Counted from the first letter of the stretch, positions 1-6,563 are shown. The stretch is 12,307 nt of DNA from Desulfobacteraceae bacterium (GCA_029287875.1 JARFQH010000113.1:1-12307), one strand, 5' to 3'. Translations and numbers: made by a program. The notes: a model not told the origin generated them from the sequence alone.

Positions 1-1896
1 GTTCTGGCCCTTCATGGCCGTGGCCTCGATAAAGAGCAGCTCTCCGCCTACAGGGGTCCATGCCAGTCCGGTAGCAACCCCCGGAATTAGGACCCGGGCC
101 TTGGATTCCGGAGTAAACCGGACGGGCCCCAGGTAACCGGCGACATCCCCGGCCTTGATGGTCGCCTTTTTGACATCCCCGCCTGCGATTTGGGTGGCCA
201 AGCCGCGGCAAATATTGGCAATCTCGCGTTCCAGGTTTCGGAGACCGGCTTCGCGCGTGTAACCCTCGATAATATGTCGAACCGCCCCTTGGTTGAAGGT
301 GATCTGGTTCGCCTTGAGGCCGTGTTCGGACCGCTGTCGTGGAATCAAAAACCGGTTGGCGATTTTGAGCTTTTCTTCTTGGGTGTATCCAAGCAGTTGC
401 AGGACCTCCATCCGGTCTCTCAAGGCGGGCGGCACGGTATCCAATATGTTGGCGGTGGTAATGAACATGACTTTCGACAGATCGAAAGCCACATCCAGGT
501 AATGATCGGAAAATGAAAAGTTCTGCTGGGGATCGAGCACTTCCAGCAGGGCGGCGGACGGATCGCCGCGGAAATCGCTGCCGACCTTGTCGATTTCATC
601 CAGCATGAAAACCGGGTTGTTCGACTCCGCCCGCCGGATGCCTTGGATGATCCGGCCGGGAAGGGCGCCGATATACGTGCGCCGGTGCCCCCTGATCTCA
701 GCCTCGTCGCGCACGCCGCCCAGCGATATACGGACGAACTTGCGCCCCAAGGCATGGGCGATCGACTGCCCCAGAGATGTTTTGCCGGTTCCGGGCGGTC
801 CGGCAAAACAGAGAATCGGCCCCTTGGAGTCGGGTTTCAGCTTGCGCACCGCTATATATTCAATGATCCTTTTTTTCGGTTTTTCGAGACCGTAGTGGTC
901 ATCGTCCAGGATTTTCCTGGCCTTCTTGATGTCCAGATTGTCGGCGGTGCTCGTATTCCACGGCAGCGTCGTGAGCCAATCCAGGTATGTGGTGGACACG
1001 GTATATTCGGCCGACGAGGGGTGCATTTTCGACAGGCGTTTTAATTCCCGCTCGGCTTCCTTAAGGGCTTCCTCCGGTAGCCCGACCGAATCGATCCGTG
1101 TTCTAAACTCGTCTATATCGACCGTCTCCTCATCCTTTTCTCCGAGCTCATCCTTGATCGCCTTGAGCTGCTCACGCAGGTAGAATTCCCGCTGGCGTTT
1201 GTCCAGATCACCTTTGACCTGCTGCTGGATCTTGTTCCCCAGTTCGATGATTTCCAACTGGCGGTTGGTGATGCGGGAGGCATCTTTAAGACGTTCGCGA
1301 ACGTTCGTGGTTTCCAGGATCCGCTGCTTTTCCTCTATCGAAGAATTGATCGTGGAAACGATCATGTCGGCCAGCGTGCCGGCATCCTTGATCGATTGGG
1401 CCATCTGCACCATCTCCTGGGGCAGCCCCGGCGCGAGTTCGACGATCCGGGCAAAAAGACCGACCAGGTTGTTCATCATCGCCTCGATCTCCTGGTCCTT
1501 TTCCTCGGCTTCCTCGATGTGCTTCACCTTTGCCTGAAGATAGGGTTTCCCCTGCACGAAGGACTGGGTTTTGAACCGTTTCAGCCCCTGGACCAGCAGT
1601 TGGGCCTTGTTGTCGCGGGTCTTGGCCATCTTGAGAATCAGCGCGCTGGCGCCCATGGACGCCAGGTCCTCGGCGCGCGGATAGCCTTGTGATTCGCCCT
1701 GCTGTTTGGATGCGAGCAATCCGACGACTCGATTGCCGGCCATGGCATCATCGATCAGCTGAATGGAGATTTCCTCCAAGACGATCAACGGAAGAACCAT
1801 TTTGGGAAAGAGAATGGCATCCGACAAGGGCAGAACGGGAAGCGTTTCCGGAATGGTGTCCGCTCCTTTTTCACCGGAAGATTGCGGATCTGGCAT
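1..1896 (-). CDS. lon: ATP-dependent protease Lon (endopeptidase La), 3' end outside window
   Basis: Cytoplasmic AAA+ serine protease that unfolds and degrades damaged and regulatory proteins. The frame is open from the ATG at 1896 to the window edge: 632 residues are visible, and about 150-200 more are expected. Seen in order: an N-terminal substrate-recognition (LAN) domain opening LPVLPLSDAILFPKMVLPL, a long helical region containing FYLREQLKAIKDELGE, then the AAA+ module. Its Walker A is GPPGTGKT (residues ~366-373, DNA 778-801) and Walker B is FMLDEIDK (D433/E434). RGHRRTYIGALPGR and TTANILDTVPPALRDRMEV also match Lon. The window ends inside the start of the protease domain (TGLAWTPVGGELLFIEA), so the catalytic Ser-Lys dyad cannot be checked. 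The start is supported by GGAGGT at 1901-1906, 4 nt upstream. The gene lies 77 bp downstream of hsp20 on the same strand with no terminator between, so co-transcription is likely. No frameshift was seen. Confidence 0.97.
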   Translation of the reverse strand, partial: MPDPQSSGEKGADTIPETLPVLPLSDAILFPKMVLPLIVLEEISIQLIDDAMAGNRVVGLLASKQQGESQGYPRAEDLASMGASALILKMAKTRDNKAQLLVQGLKRFKTQSFVQGKPYLQAKVKHIEEAEEKDQEIEAMMNNLVGLFARIVELAPGLPQEMVQMAQSIKDAGTLADMIVSTINSSIEEKQRILETTNVRERLKDASRITNRQLEIIELGNKIQQQVKGDLDKRQREFYLREQLKAIKDELGEKDEETVDIDEFRTRIDSVGLPEEALKEAERELKRLSKMHPSSAEYTVSTTYLDWLTTLPWNTSTADNLDIKKARKILDDDHYGLEKPKKRIIEYIAVRKLKPDSKGPILCFAGPPGTGKTSLGQSIAHALGRKFVRISLGGVRDEAEIRGHRRTYIGALPGRIIQGIRRAESNNPVFMLDEIDKVGSDFRGDPSAALLEVLDPQQNFSFSDHYLDVAFDLSKVMFITTANILDTVPPALRDRMEVLQLLGYTQEEKLKIANRFLIPRQRSEHGLKANQITFNQGAVRHIIEGYTREAGLRNLEREIANICRGLATQIAGGDVKKATIKAGDVAGYLGPVRFTPESKARVLIPGVATGLAWTPVGGELLFIEATAMKGQN

Positions 1897-1973
1897 AGTG
1901 ACCTCCATCTTTCGTGTCTCTGAATTGTGCGGGCTTCGACATCGCGAAACCGCCTGGATACTGTTAAAAACGC

Positions 1974-2420
1974 TTATTCTTCGGCAATCGGGACCCGATA
2001 ATGCTCCTGCGCTGGTTGTTTGGCCAACCGGATGGTGAGAAGCCCATTGGAATAAGACGCGCTGATACTGTTCGCGTCGACCGCCTCCGGCAGGTAAAGG
2101 ACCCGTTCAAAATGGCCGTAGTTGATTTCCGCCAGACGATAGGTCGCCGAACCGGCCGGGGCGGGGGGACGGCGTCTTCCACTGACCTTGACGGCCCGCC
2201 GTGTGATTTCTACCTCAAGATCTTCTTTTTCCAAGCCCGCGATTTCGGAAATGATCACGATTTCCTTTGGTGTTTCGATCATGTCCATCGATGGCAGCCA
2301 CAGGCAGTCGGAGCAGCTGAAAAGAAGATTGGCGGAACGATACAGGTCCGTCAGGTTCCTGTCGACCGCGGCTTCGATGGCATCCGGCTCCTCACCGAAG
2401 CGAATTTTTATCAGTTCCAT
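1974..2420 (-). CDS. Small heat shock protein, Hsp20/alpha-crystallin family
   Basis: A 148-residue ATP-independent holdase that binds unfolding proteins and keeps them soluble for refolding or proteolysis. The alpha-crystallin domain spans roughly residues 44-134. It shows the start of the fold (MIETPKEIVIISEIAGLEKEDLEVEI, shown here only in part as EIAGLEKEDLEV), the strand SYSNGLLTIRLAK carrying the family-typical G-L-L-T-I, and a C-terminal V-P-I (143-145) that fits the I/V-x-I/V oligomerisation tail. The N-terminal arm (1-43) is short and contains two cysteines (FSCSDCLW, 34-41), which is not a standard family feature. An AGGGGAAG-like Shine-Dalgarno lies about 5-9 nt before the ATG. It is first in a likely operon with lon. 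That pairing makes sense functionally, because small Hsps hold substrates that Lon can remove, though the direct hand-off is inference. Confidence 0.93.
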   Translation of the reverse strand: MELIKIRFGEEPDAIEAAVDRNLTDLYRSANLLFSCSDCLWLPSMDMIETPKEIVIISEIAGLEKEDLEVEITRRAVKVSGRRRPPAPAGSATYRLAEINYGHFERVLYLPEAVDANSISASYSNGLLTIRLAKQPAQEHYRVPIAEE

Positions 2421-2464
2421 TTCGACTTCCCCTTCATGTTGCGGTCCTTAGTGCTTCGATTCGC

Positions 2465-2482
2465 AAATACGATATCGTATTT
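2465..2482. promoter_or_regulatory. 18-bp perfect palindrome over the hsp20 -10 box (candidate operator)
   Basis: AAATACGATATCGTATTT is a perfect palindrome and covers the -10 box and the expected start site of the hsp20 promoter. A dimeric repressor bound here would block transcription; the regulator is not identifiable from this sequence. It is flanked by a 9-bp inverted repeat, CTTAGTGCT (2447-2455) and AGCACTAAG (2513-2521), centred near 2484, so the whole promoter sits inside a symmetric frame. Confidence 0.45.
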
Positions 2483-2502
2483 AAAAAAATAAGATTGATC
2501 AA
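2474..2502 (-). promoter_or_regulatory. Putative sigma70 promoter for hsp20-lon
   Basis: Reading the minus strand, TTGATC (2497-2502) is separated by exactly 17 nt from TACGAT (2474-2479). Each hexamer matches the consensus at 4 of 6 positions, and the spacer is A/T-rich. Transcription would start near 2467, giving a ~45-nt leader before the hsp20 ATG. The -10 box lies wholly inside the 18-bp palindrome at 2465-2482. I saw no convincing sigma32 (CTTGAA / CCCCAT) pair and no CIRCE element. Confidence 0.5.
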
Positions 2503-2516
2503 ATGCTCACTCAGCA

Positions 2517-2569
2517 CTAAGTCTTTAGAAAATAAATTCGTCATCGAATTTATGAATCGATGGACTTAG
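2517..2569. repeat. Nested inverted repeat upstream of hsp20 promoter
   Basis: Two co-centred inverted repeats: outer CTAAGTC (2517-2523) / GACTTAG (2563-2569), and inner ATAAATTCG (2532-2540) / CGAATTTAT (2545-2553) with a 4-nt TCAT loop. Their shared centre near 2543 makes one 53-bp imperfect palindrome with an unpaired internal section. It sits just upstream of the -35 box of the hsp20 promoter, where an activator or second repressor site could be. Function is unknown. Confidence 0.5.
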
Positions 2570-2711
2570 GTCGTTCGCGCTTAATTCGAGTACTCATAAT
2601 TAGTGGTTGCTCGCCACAAAAGCAAGTTGAAATTTTGTCCTGACACCTGACACCAGGCAGGTCGCCACCTCACAGCCGTTCAGCGATTCTCGGTGAACCA
2701 GCTCATGGAGT
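2570..2711. other. Gene-free spacer, little visible structure
   Basis: No coding region is supported. Only small items were seen: the 8-bp palindrome GAGTACTC (2588-2595), a tandem pair of CTGACAC units starting near 2640, and a short ACCTG/CAGGT inverted repeat (2645-2649 / 2658-2662). None supports a function call. Confidence 0.4.
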
Positions 2712-2896
2712 CGGATGACAGGGTTTTAATGTGATCAACTGTTGATAATCTCGTAAAAAGTCAGAATTTTAAATTGCTACCGCATCATATAGGGGTAGTA
2801 ATAATCAGAATGCACTATATGTTGCGGTCAAAAATTCTGCGACGGACTTTTTACGAGTTCATCACTGTTAGAGCGCATTAAAACCCGGTTACCCGG
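2712..2896. repeat. Repeat A: ~185-bp imperfect palindrome, MITE-like
   Basis: The two halves are inverted copies of each other. Perfect blocks are GGGTTTTAATG (2721-2731) with CATTAAAACCC (2876-2886), and CTCGTAAAAAGTC (2750-2762) with GACTTTTTACGAG (2845-2857). A core block ACCGCATCATATAG (2779-2792) pairs with CTATATGTTGCGGT (2815-2828) at 13 of 14 positions, leaving a ~22-nt loop. Weaker matching continues outward to about 2712 and 2896. The arms differ by a 6-bp insertion (CGTCGC side, ~2839-2844). There is no reading frame inside. This design (long terminal inverted repeats, no gene, A/T-rich) is typical of non-autonomous mobile elements or of a repeat family that folds as a hairpin. 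Only one copy is in the window, so mobility is not shown. Confidence 0.6.
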
Positions 2897-2952
2897 CGTA
2901 ATCTATAGGATTCTTATTATCACAGAGAATTTCTGATGGCCGGCAATGGTAG

Positions 2953-2979
2953 TTGACAAAATGAGCGCTTCGAATTAAT
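2953..2979 (+). promoter_or_regulatory. Weak candidate promoter ahead of amylosucrase leader
   Basis: TTGACA (2953-2958) is a perfect -35 hexamer, but the downstream match is poor: ATTAAT at 2974-2979 gives a 15-nt spacer, while a 17-nt spacer gives only TAATGA. It is the best plus-strand candidate between repeat A and the amylosucrase gene, and would yield a ~110-nt leader running through the terminator at 3026-3058. Confidence 0.3.
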
Positions 2980-3025
2980 GAGAAAAAATTCTGTGCCGTT
3001 CTCACGATCTGAATGACAAAGCGAA

Positions 3026-3058
3026 ACGCACAGGCCTGCTGGCCGTGCGTGTTTTTTT
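3026..3058 (+). terminator. Strong intrinsic terminator in the amylosucrase leader
   Basis: ACGCAC-A-GGCC, loop TGCT, GGCC-GTGCGT: a 10-bp G/C-rich stem with one bulged A (3032), followed at once by seven T residues (3052-3058). This is a textbook rho-independent terminator on the plus strand, yet no plus-strand gene precedes it. It ends 35 bp before the amylosucrase ATG. It could be an attenuator for that gene or the 3' end of a small RNA started near 2985. Confidence 0.7.
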
Positions 3059-3059
3059 A

Positions 3060-3081
3060 CCGGCGTGGCTGAAACCACCGG
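3060..3081 (+). other. Second leader hairpin before amylosucrase
   Basis: CCGG (3060-3063) and TGG (3066-3068) pair with CCA (3075-3077) and CCGG (3078-3081) around a CTGAAA loop, with a CG bulge. It sits directly between the terminator and the Shine-Dalgarno (GAGG, 3086-3089) and could affect ribosome access. Short and based on pairing alone. Confidence 0.35.
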
Positions 3082-3093
3082 ACATGAGGCACT

Positions 3094-5073
3094 ATGGAAG
3101 CGGACTGGATCGATCACCATTCCAAGAAATCCTTAAAGCGTCTTTTACCGCGACTTGATGATATTTTCGACAGCCGTCCCGGCGCAGTTGCAGCGCACCG
3201 GCGGCAGGCGTTCGAAGAGCGTCTACACCGCCACTGGGAACCGTTGTTTAGACTTCTGGTCAACCTTTATGGATGGCACTACGACTTTTATTACCACCTC
3301 GAGCAGATCCTGATCTCCACCGCACGGGCTTGGCTCGAACGGCCGGAGGTCTTGAAAGAATTGGATGTTCGGCGCGAGGAAAATCCGGACTGGTTCCTTT
3401 CACAGGAAATGGTCGGCGGCGTTCTCTATGTCGATCTGTTCAGCGACAATCTGGCCCGGTTGTCGGAGCACATCCCGTATTTTAAACAGCTCGGCTTGAC
3501 CTATCTGCACCTGATGCCTCTATTTGCCGTGCCTCACGGAGATAATGACGGCGGTTACGCCGTCAGCGACTATCGTGCCGTCAATCCCGACATCGGAACC
3601 ATGGACCAGCTAACCGAACTGGCGCAGGTCCTGCGGCACGCCGGCATCAGCCTGGTCCTTGACTTCGTCTTCAATCATACGTCAAACGAGCATATTTGGG
3701 CACGTCGCGCTCAAGCCGGCGATCCGGACTACCAGGAATATTACTACCTTTTTCCAGACCGAGAAATGCCGGATCGATACGAACGGACCCTGCGCGACAT
3801 ATTTCCGAGCCTTCGGCGCGGCTGCTTCACCTGGCATGAGGGCTGCCAGAAATGGGTGTGGACCACCTTCAACAGCTTCCAATGGGACCTGAATTACAGC
3901 AACCCCGATGTCTTTCGCTCCATGGCCGAGGAAATGCTGTTTCTCGCCAACCACGGTGTCGAGGTGCTGCGGCTGGATGCGGTCGCCTTCATCTGGAAAC
4001 AGCTCGGGACCAGCTGTGAAAACCGGCCGGAAGCGCATATGGTCATCCGCGCCTTCAACCTGATTGCGCGCATCGCCGCTCCGGCACTGCTGTTCAAGTC
4101 GGAAGCCATCGTTCACCCGGATGAGGTCATCAAATACGTCGATCGTCATGAATGCCAGCTCTCATACAACCCGCTGCTCATGGCGCTCCTGTGGGAGGCC
4201 ATCGCAACCCGCGAGGTCAAGCTGCTGGCTCGAGCCATGCACAACCGCAGCCGCCTGCCGGACGGTTGTTCTTGGGTCAACTACCTTCGCTGTCACGACG
4301 ACATCGGCTGGACATTCGACGATCTCGATGCCGCGCAGGTCGGCATCGATCCGGCCGGACACCGCCGGTTTTTAAACGATTTCTACACCGGCCGCTTTCC
4401 GGGTTCCTTCGCCCGGGGGTTCCCCTTCCAGTTCAATCCCGACAGCGGCGACCAGCGGGTGTGCGGCACCCTGGCGTCTTTGGCCGGTCTTGAAAAGGCC
4501 GTCGAAGAAAACGATCCTCAACACATCGAAACAGCGGTTCGGCGCATCAATATGCTGCGCAGCATCATATTGAGCATCGGCGGCGTTCCGCTGATATACC
4601 TCGGTGAAGAATGGGGCGAGCTCAACGATTACACGTTTCTGTCCGATCCGACCAAAGCCAGCGACGCACGCTGGATTCAGCGGTCCAAGAAAAAGTGGCA
4701 ATCCCGCGAGAAGTTAACCGATCCGTCGACACTGGAGTGGCGGTTTTTCGATGAAATGTTCCGCCTGATCAAACTCAGAAAATCGCTTCCGGCATTTTAC
4801 AACGGCGGGATGGAGGTCATCGACACCGGCAACCCGCACCTCTTCGGTTACACCCGGCAGACCGCCGATCAGCATCTGCTTGTTGTCAACAATTTCTCGG
4901 AACCCCCCCAGACAATGAGTGCCCAAGCTTTAAGGGCCTGCGGTTGCGGCCGCAGCAGCACCAACCTGGTCACCGGCACAATCCTTGACACCGAAGCGGC
5001 GCTGCAACTGGGAAGCTACGGGTTCGTCTGGCTGGATTGCAGCACCCCGGCCGACACCGGAGACAGCCCATGA
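3094..5073 (+). CDS. Amylosucrase (GH13, sucrose:glucan glucosyltransferase)
   Basis: A 659-residue glycoside hydrolase family 13 enzyme. Amylosucrase (EC 2.4.1.4) moves the glucosyl unit of sucrose onto an alpha-1,4-glucan, releasing fructose. There is a helical N-domain (residues ~1-100), then the barrel: GGYAVSDYRAV (153-163), DFVFNHTSNEH (190-200), RLDAVAFIWKQLGTSCEN with nucleophile D295, FKSEAIVHPDEV with acid/base E337, and CHDDIGW with D402. These closely match the Neisseria polysaccharea enzyme as I recall it. D152 (NDGGYA) and R526 (DARW) occupy the places of its D144-R509 pocket salt bridge, which favours amylosucrase over trehalose synthase or plain amylase. No signal peptide, so it is probably cytosolic. 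The start has GAGG at 3086-3089 with a 4-nt gap. Its stop overlaps the next gene's start. Length is close to the 636-residue reference. Confidence 0.93.
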   Translation: MEADWIDHHSKKSLKRLLPRLDDIFDSRPGAVAAHRRQAFEERLHRHWEPLFRLLVNLYGWHYDFYYHLEQILISTARAWLERPEVLKELDVRREENPDWFLSQEMVGGVLYVDLFSDNLARLSEHIPYFKQLGLTYLHLMPLFAVPHGDNDGGYAVSDYRAVNPDIGTMDQLTELAQVLRHAGISLVLDFVFNHTSNEHIWARRAQAGDPDYQEYYYLFPDREMPDRYERTLRDIFPSLRRGCFTWHEGCQKWVWTTFNSFQWDLNYSNPDVFRSMAEEMLFLANHGVEVLRLDAVAFIWKQLGTSCENRPEAHMVIRAFNLIARIAAPALLFKSEAIVHPDEVIKYVDRHECQLSYNPLLMALLWEAIATREVKLLARAMHNRSRLPDGCSWVNYLRCHDDIGWTFDDLDAAQVGIDPAGHRRFLNDFYTGRFPGSFARGFPFQFNPDSGDQRVCGTLASLAGLEKAVEENDPQHIETAVRRINMLRSIILSIGGVPLIYLGEEWGELNDYTFLSDPTKASDARWIQRSKKKWQSREKLTDPSTLEWRFFDEMFRLIKLRKSLPAFYNGGMEVIDTGNPHLFGYTRQTADQHLLVVNNFSEPPQTMSAQALRACGCGRSSTNLVTGTILDTEAALQLGSYGFVWLDCSTPADTGDSP

Positions 5074-6038
5074 CGACCATCTGGTCTTACGTCCTTATGA
5101 TCATCGGGTTTGCGATTTTGATCAAAGGCGCGGATGTTTTCGTCGACGGCGCGGCCTCGGTTGCGCGTCGGTTTCGCATCTCCGATCTTGCGATCGGCCT
5201 GACGGTCGTGGCGTTTGGCACCAGTGCTCCGGAACTCTTTGTCAACCTTATCGCCGGAATCCGAGGCAACACCGATATTGCCATCGGCAATGTCCTGGGG
5301 AGCAACATCGCCAACACCCTTCTGATCCTGGGAATAGCCGCCGTTATCAGGCCGTTGTCGGTCTCCAGAGGAACGGTATGGCGGGAGATTCCATTCAGCC
5401 TGCTGGCGGTGATCGTGCTCGGGTTGATGGCCAATGACAGACTTATCGATCACCGCGACTTCTCCGATATCTCTCGCAGCGATGGTTTGGTGCTGCTGTG
5501 CTTTTTCATGATTTTTCTCTACTACGCGTTCACCGCCGCAAACGGCATCGAGGAGCCGGTGCAACATGTCCCCGCAAAAACCTATGGATTGCCGGGCGCA
5601 TCGATCCGATTGGTGGCCGGACTTGTGGGCTTGAGCCTCGGCGGCCGCTGGATCGTGGCGGGGGCGGTCGCTGCGGCCGATCACTTCGGATTGAGTCAAT
5701 CGGTCGTGGGACTGACTGTCGTGGCCGTGGGGACCTCTCTGCCGGAGCTGGCCACCTCGGCCGCAGCCGCCTATAAAGGCAAGGTCGAGATGGCCGTCGG
5801 CAATGTCGTCGGCTCCAATATTTTCAACATCTTTTTGGTCCTCGGTGCCACGGCCACCATCATTCCCCTGCCCTTCAAGACCGAGAGCAACCTCGATGTC
5901 GGCATGACCGTTTTCACCGGCCTGCTCCTGTTCAGTTTCATGTTCAGCGGTCGTAAGGGGCAGGTCGACCGCTGGGAAGGTGCAGTTGCCCTGCTGCTCT
6001 ATGCCGCTTATATCGGCTACCGGATCGTCGGCCAGTGA
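5070..6038 (+). CDS. CaCA-family cation exchanger (YrbG-like Na+/Ca2+ antiporter)
   Basis: A 322-residue inner-membrane protein of the Ca2+/cation antiporter superfamily, expected to export Ca2+ in exchange for Na+ or H+. It has the two inverted alpha-repeats that define the family: first GLTVVAFGTSAPE (GTSAPE at 50-55) with GNVLGSN (73-79), second GLTVVAVGTSLPE (221-226) with GNVVGSN (244-250). The paired glutamates E55 and E226 are the expected ion ligands. About ten hydrophobic segments are visible. I chose the ATG at 5070 over an in-frame upstream ATG at 5037, because 5070 has GGAG (5059-5062) seven nt upstream and directly starts the first membrane segment. Its ATG overlaps the amylosucrase stop as ATGA, implying translational coupling. 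Ion specificity cannot be read from sequence alone. Confidence 0.92.
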   Translation: MTTIWSYVLMIIGFAILIKGADVFVDGAASVARRFRISDLAIGLTVVAFGTSAPELFVNLIAGIRGNTDIAIGNVLGSNIANTLLILGIAAVIRPLSVSRGTVWREIPFSLLAVIVLGLMANDRLIDHRDFSDISRSDGLVLLCFFMIFLYYAFTAANGIEEPVQHVPAKTYGLPGASIRLVAGLVGLSLGGRWIVAGAVAAADHFGLSQSVVGLTVVAVGTSLPELATSAAAAYKGKVEMAVGNVVGSNIFNIFLVLGATATIIPLPFKTESNLDVGMTVFTGLLLFSFMFSGRKGQVDRWEGAVALLLYAAYIGYRIVGQ

Positions 6039-6079
6039 CTCGGCGGAGCGGACCCGTTTACGAAAACGAGCTCAGATAG

Positions 6080-6094
6080 ACGGTTTGTAACCGT
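6080..6094 (+). other. Short hairpin after the exchanger gene
   Basis: ACGGTT - TGT - AACCGT forms a 6-bp stem 41 nt after the stop codon. No T-run follows (next bases TCACATGG), so it is not a standard intrinsic terminator. I found no better terminator for the amylosucrase-exchanger unit. Confidence 0.35.
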
Positions 6095-6100
6095 TCACAT

Positions 6101-6379
6101 GGTTGTAAAGTCCGATGTGCTTCAAGCCACCTTATTGTAAGCGTTTGCAGGGTGCTGCAGATGCAAGGCGTCGGGCGCGCAGACGTACTTTTGTACTTCA
6201 AGTGCCCGACAACAATGCAGATGCTGTGCCCTGTGAACGCTTACGACGGTTTTGTGGAAAAAGGTGACGACAGCGGGTCGGTCTGCAGAAATCTTTTTTT
6301 TGAAGAGAGGCCTCTGCCGAAGTATCTGGCGGGTGAGTGCTGCCGGTACACCCACCAGAAAAGCGATCGTTTTACAACC
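6101..6379. repeat. Possible outer inverted repeat enclosing repeat B
   Basis: GGTTGTAAA (6101-6109) recurs inverted as TTTACAACC (6371-6379), bracketing a 279-bp gene-free block that holds repeat B and a hairpin at 6325-6359. The latter is TCTGG-c-GGGTG pairing with CACCC-a-CCAGA around a 13-nt loop. A 9-bp match at this distance is only modestly above chance, so the idea that this is one element is tentative. Two ORFs of 87 and 77 codons over this block look like shadows of the palindrome. Confidence 0.3.
6135..6246. repeat. Repeat B: ~110-bp hairpin-forming palindrome
   Basis: GTAAGCGTT (6137-6145) pairs perfectly with AACGCTTAC (6236-6244). Inside, CAGGG (6148-6152) pairs with CCCTG (6229-6233), GCA (6157-6159) with TGC (6222-6224), GTCGGGC (6170-6176) with GCCCGAC (6204-6210), and the tip is GTAC-TTTT-GTAC (6185-6196). 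At least five further positions (6146/6235, 6147/6234, 6153/6228, 6154/6227, 6177/6203) are G.T pairs on the plus strand, so the plus strand folds better than the minus strand. It resembles long dispersed palindromic repeats common in intergenic DNA of environmental proteobacteria. It lacks the GTTRRRY/RYYYAAC ends of an integron attC site. Confidence 0.6.
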
Positions 6380-6401
6380 GGAAGGTCTCTATTTTTCATG
6401 T

Positions 6402-6563
6402 TAGGGTCACGGTAAGAAAAAATTCCACACGATTGCGCCGGATTATGGTTTGTCTACAAGGCACATCCATCTGCGCATATCGGGATATGTGTGGGTAGAT
6501 GTAACACAGTAGACGGGCCATAAGACAAGCGAGAGGTGGAATTATTTTTTGCCGGGGCCCTTA
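6402..6563 (+). repeat. Repeat C, copy 1 (C1): ~160-bp structured palindromic repeat
   Basis: About 81% identical by hand count to copy 2 at 10235-10396, same orientation, with no indel over the central ~134 bp. It starts TAGGGTCACG and ends near GCCCTTA, so its ends are inverted (TAGGG / CCCTTA). AATTCCAC (6421-6428) pairs with GTGGAATT (6536-6543). An inner 15-bp helix joins 6443-6457 (TTATGGTTTGTCTAC) with 6509-6523, using three T.G pairs. The tip CGCATAT-CGGG-ATATGTG (6475-6492) forms a further 7-bp hairpin. No convincing reading frame. It lies ~350 bp upstream of corA. Confidence 0.75.

Noticed and set aside
2001..2492. 163-codon plus-strand ORF opposite hsp20
   Set aside because: Antisense shadow of the alpha-crystallin gene, which has the family motifs.
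2447..2521. CIRCE/HrcA element at the hsp20 promoter
   Set aside because: The inverted repeat CTTAGTGCT/AGCACTAAG is not TTAGCACTC-N9-GAGTGCTAA; spacing and base order are wrong.
2738..2869. ACTGTT direct repeats (2738-2743 and 2864-2869) as a target-site duplication around repeat A
   Set aside because: The inverted-repeat matching continues outside them to about 2712 and 2896, so they lie inside the element and the 6-bp match is probably chance.
5016..5699. 227-codon minus-strand ORF opposite the exchanger
   Set aside because: Polar low-complexity shadow of a gene with clear CaCA motifs.
6135..6246. Repeat B as an integron attC site
   Set aside because: It lacks the GTTRRRY and RYYYAAC end motifs, and there is no integrase or cassette array.
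6122..6415. ORFs of 87 codons (plus) and 77 codons (minus) over repeat B
   Set aside because: Both run through the palindrome, lack recognisable domains or good ribosome sites, and overlap each other; likely chance frames.
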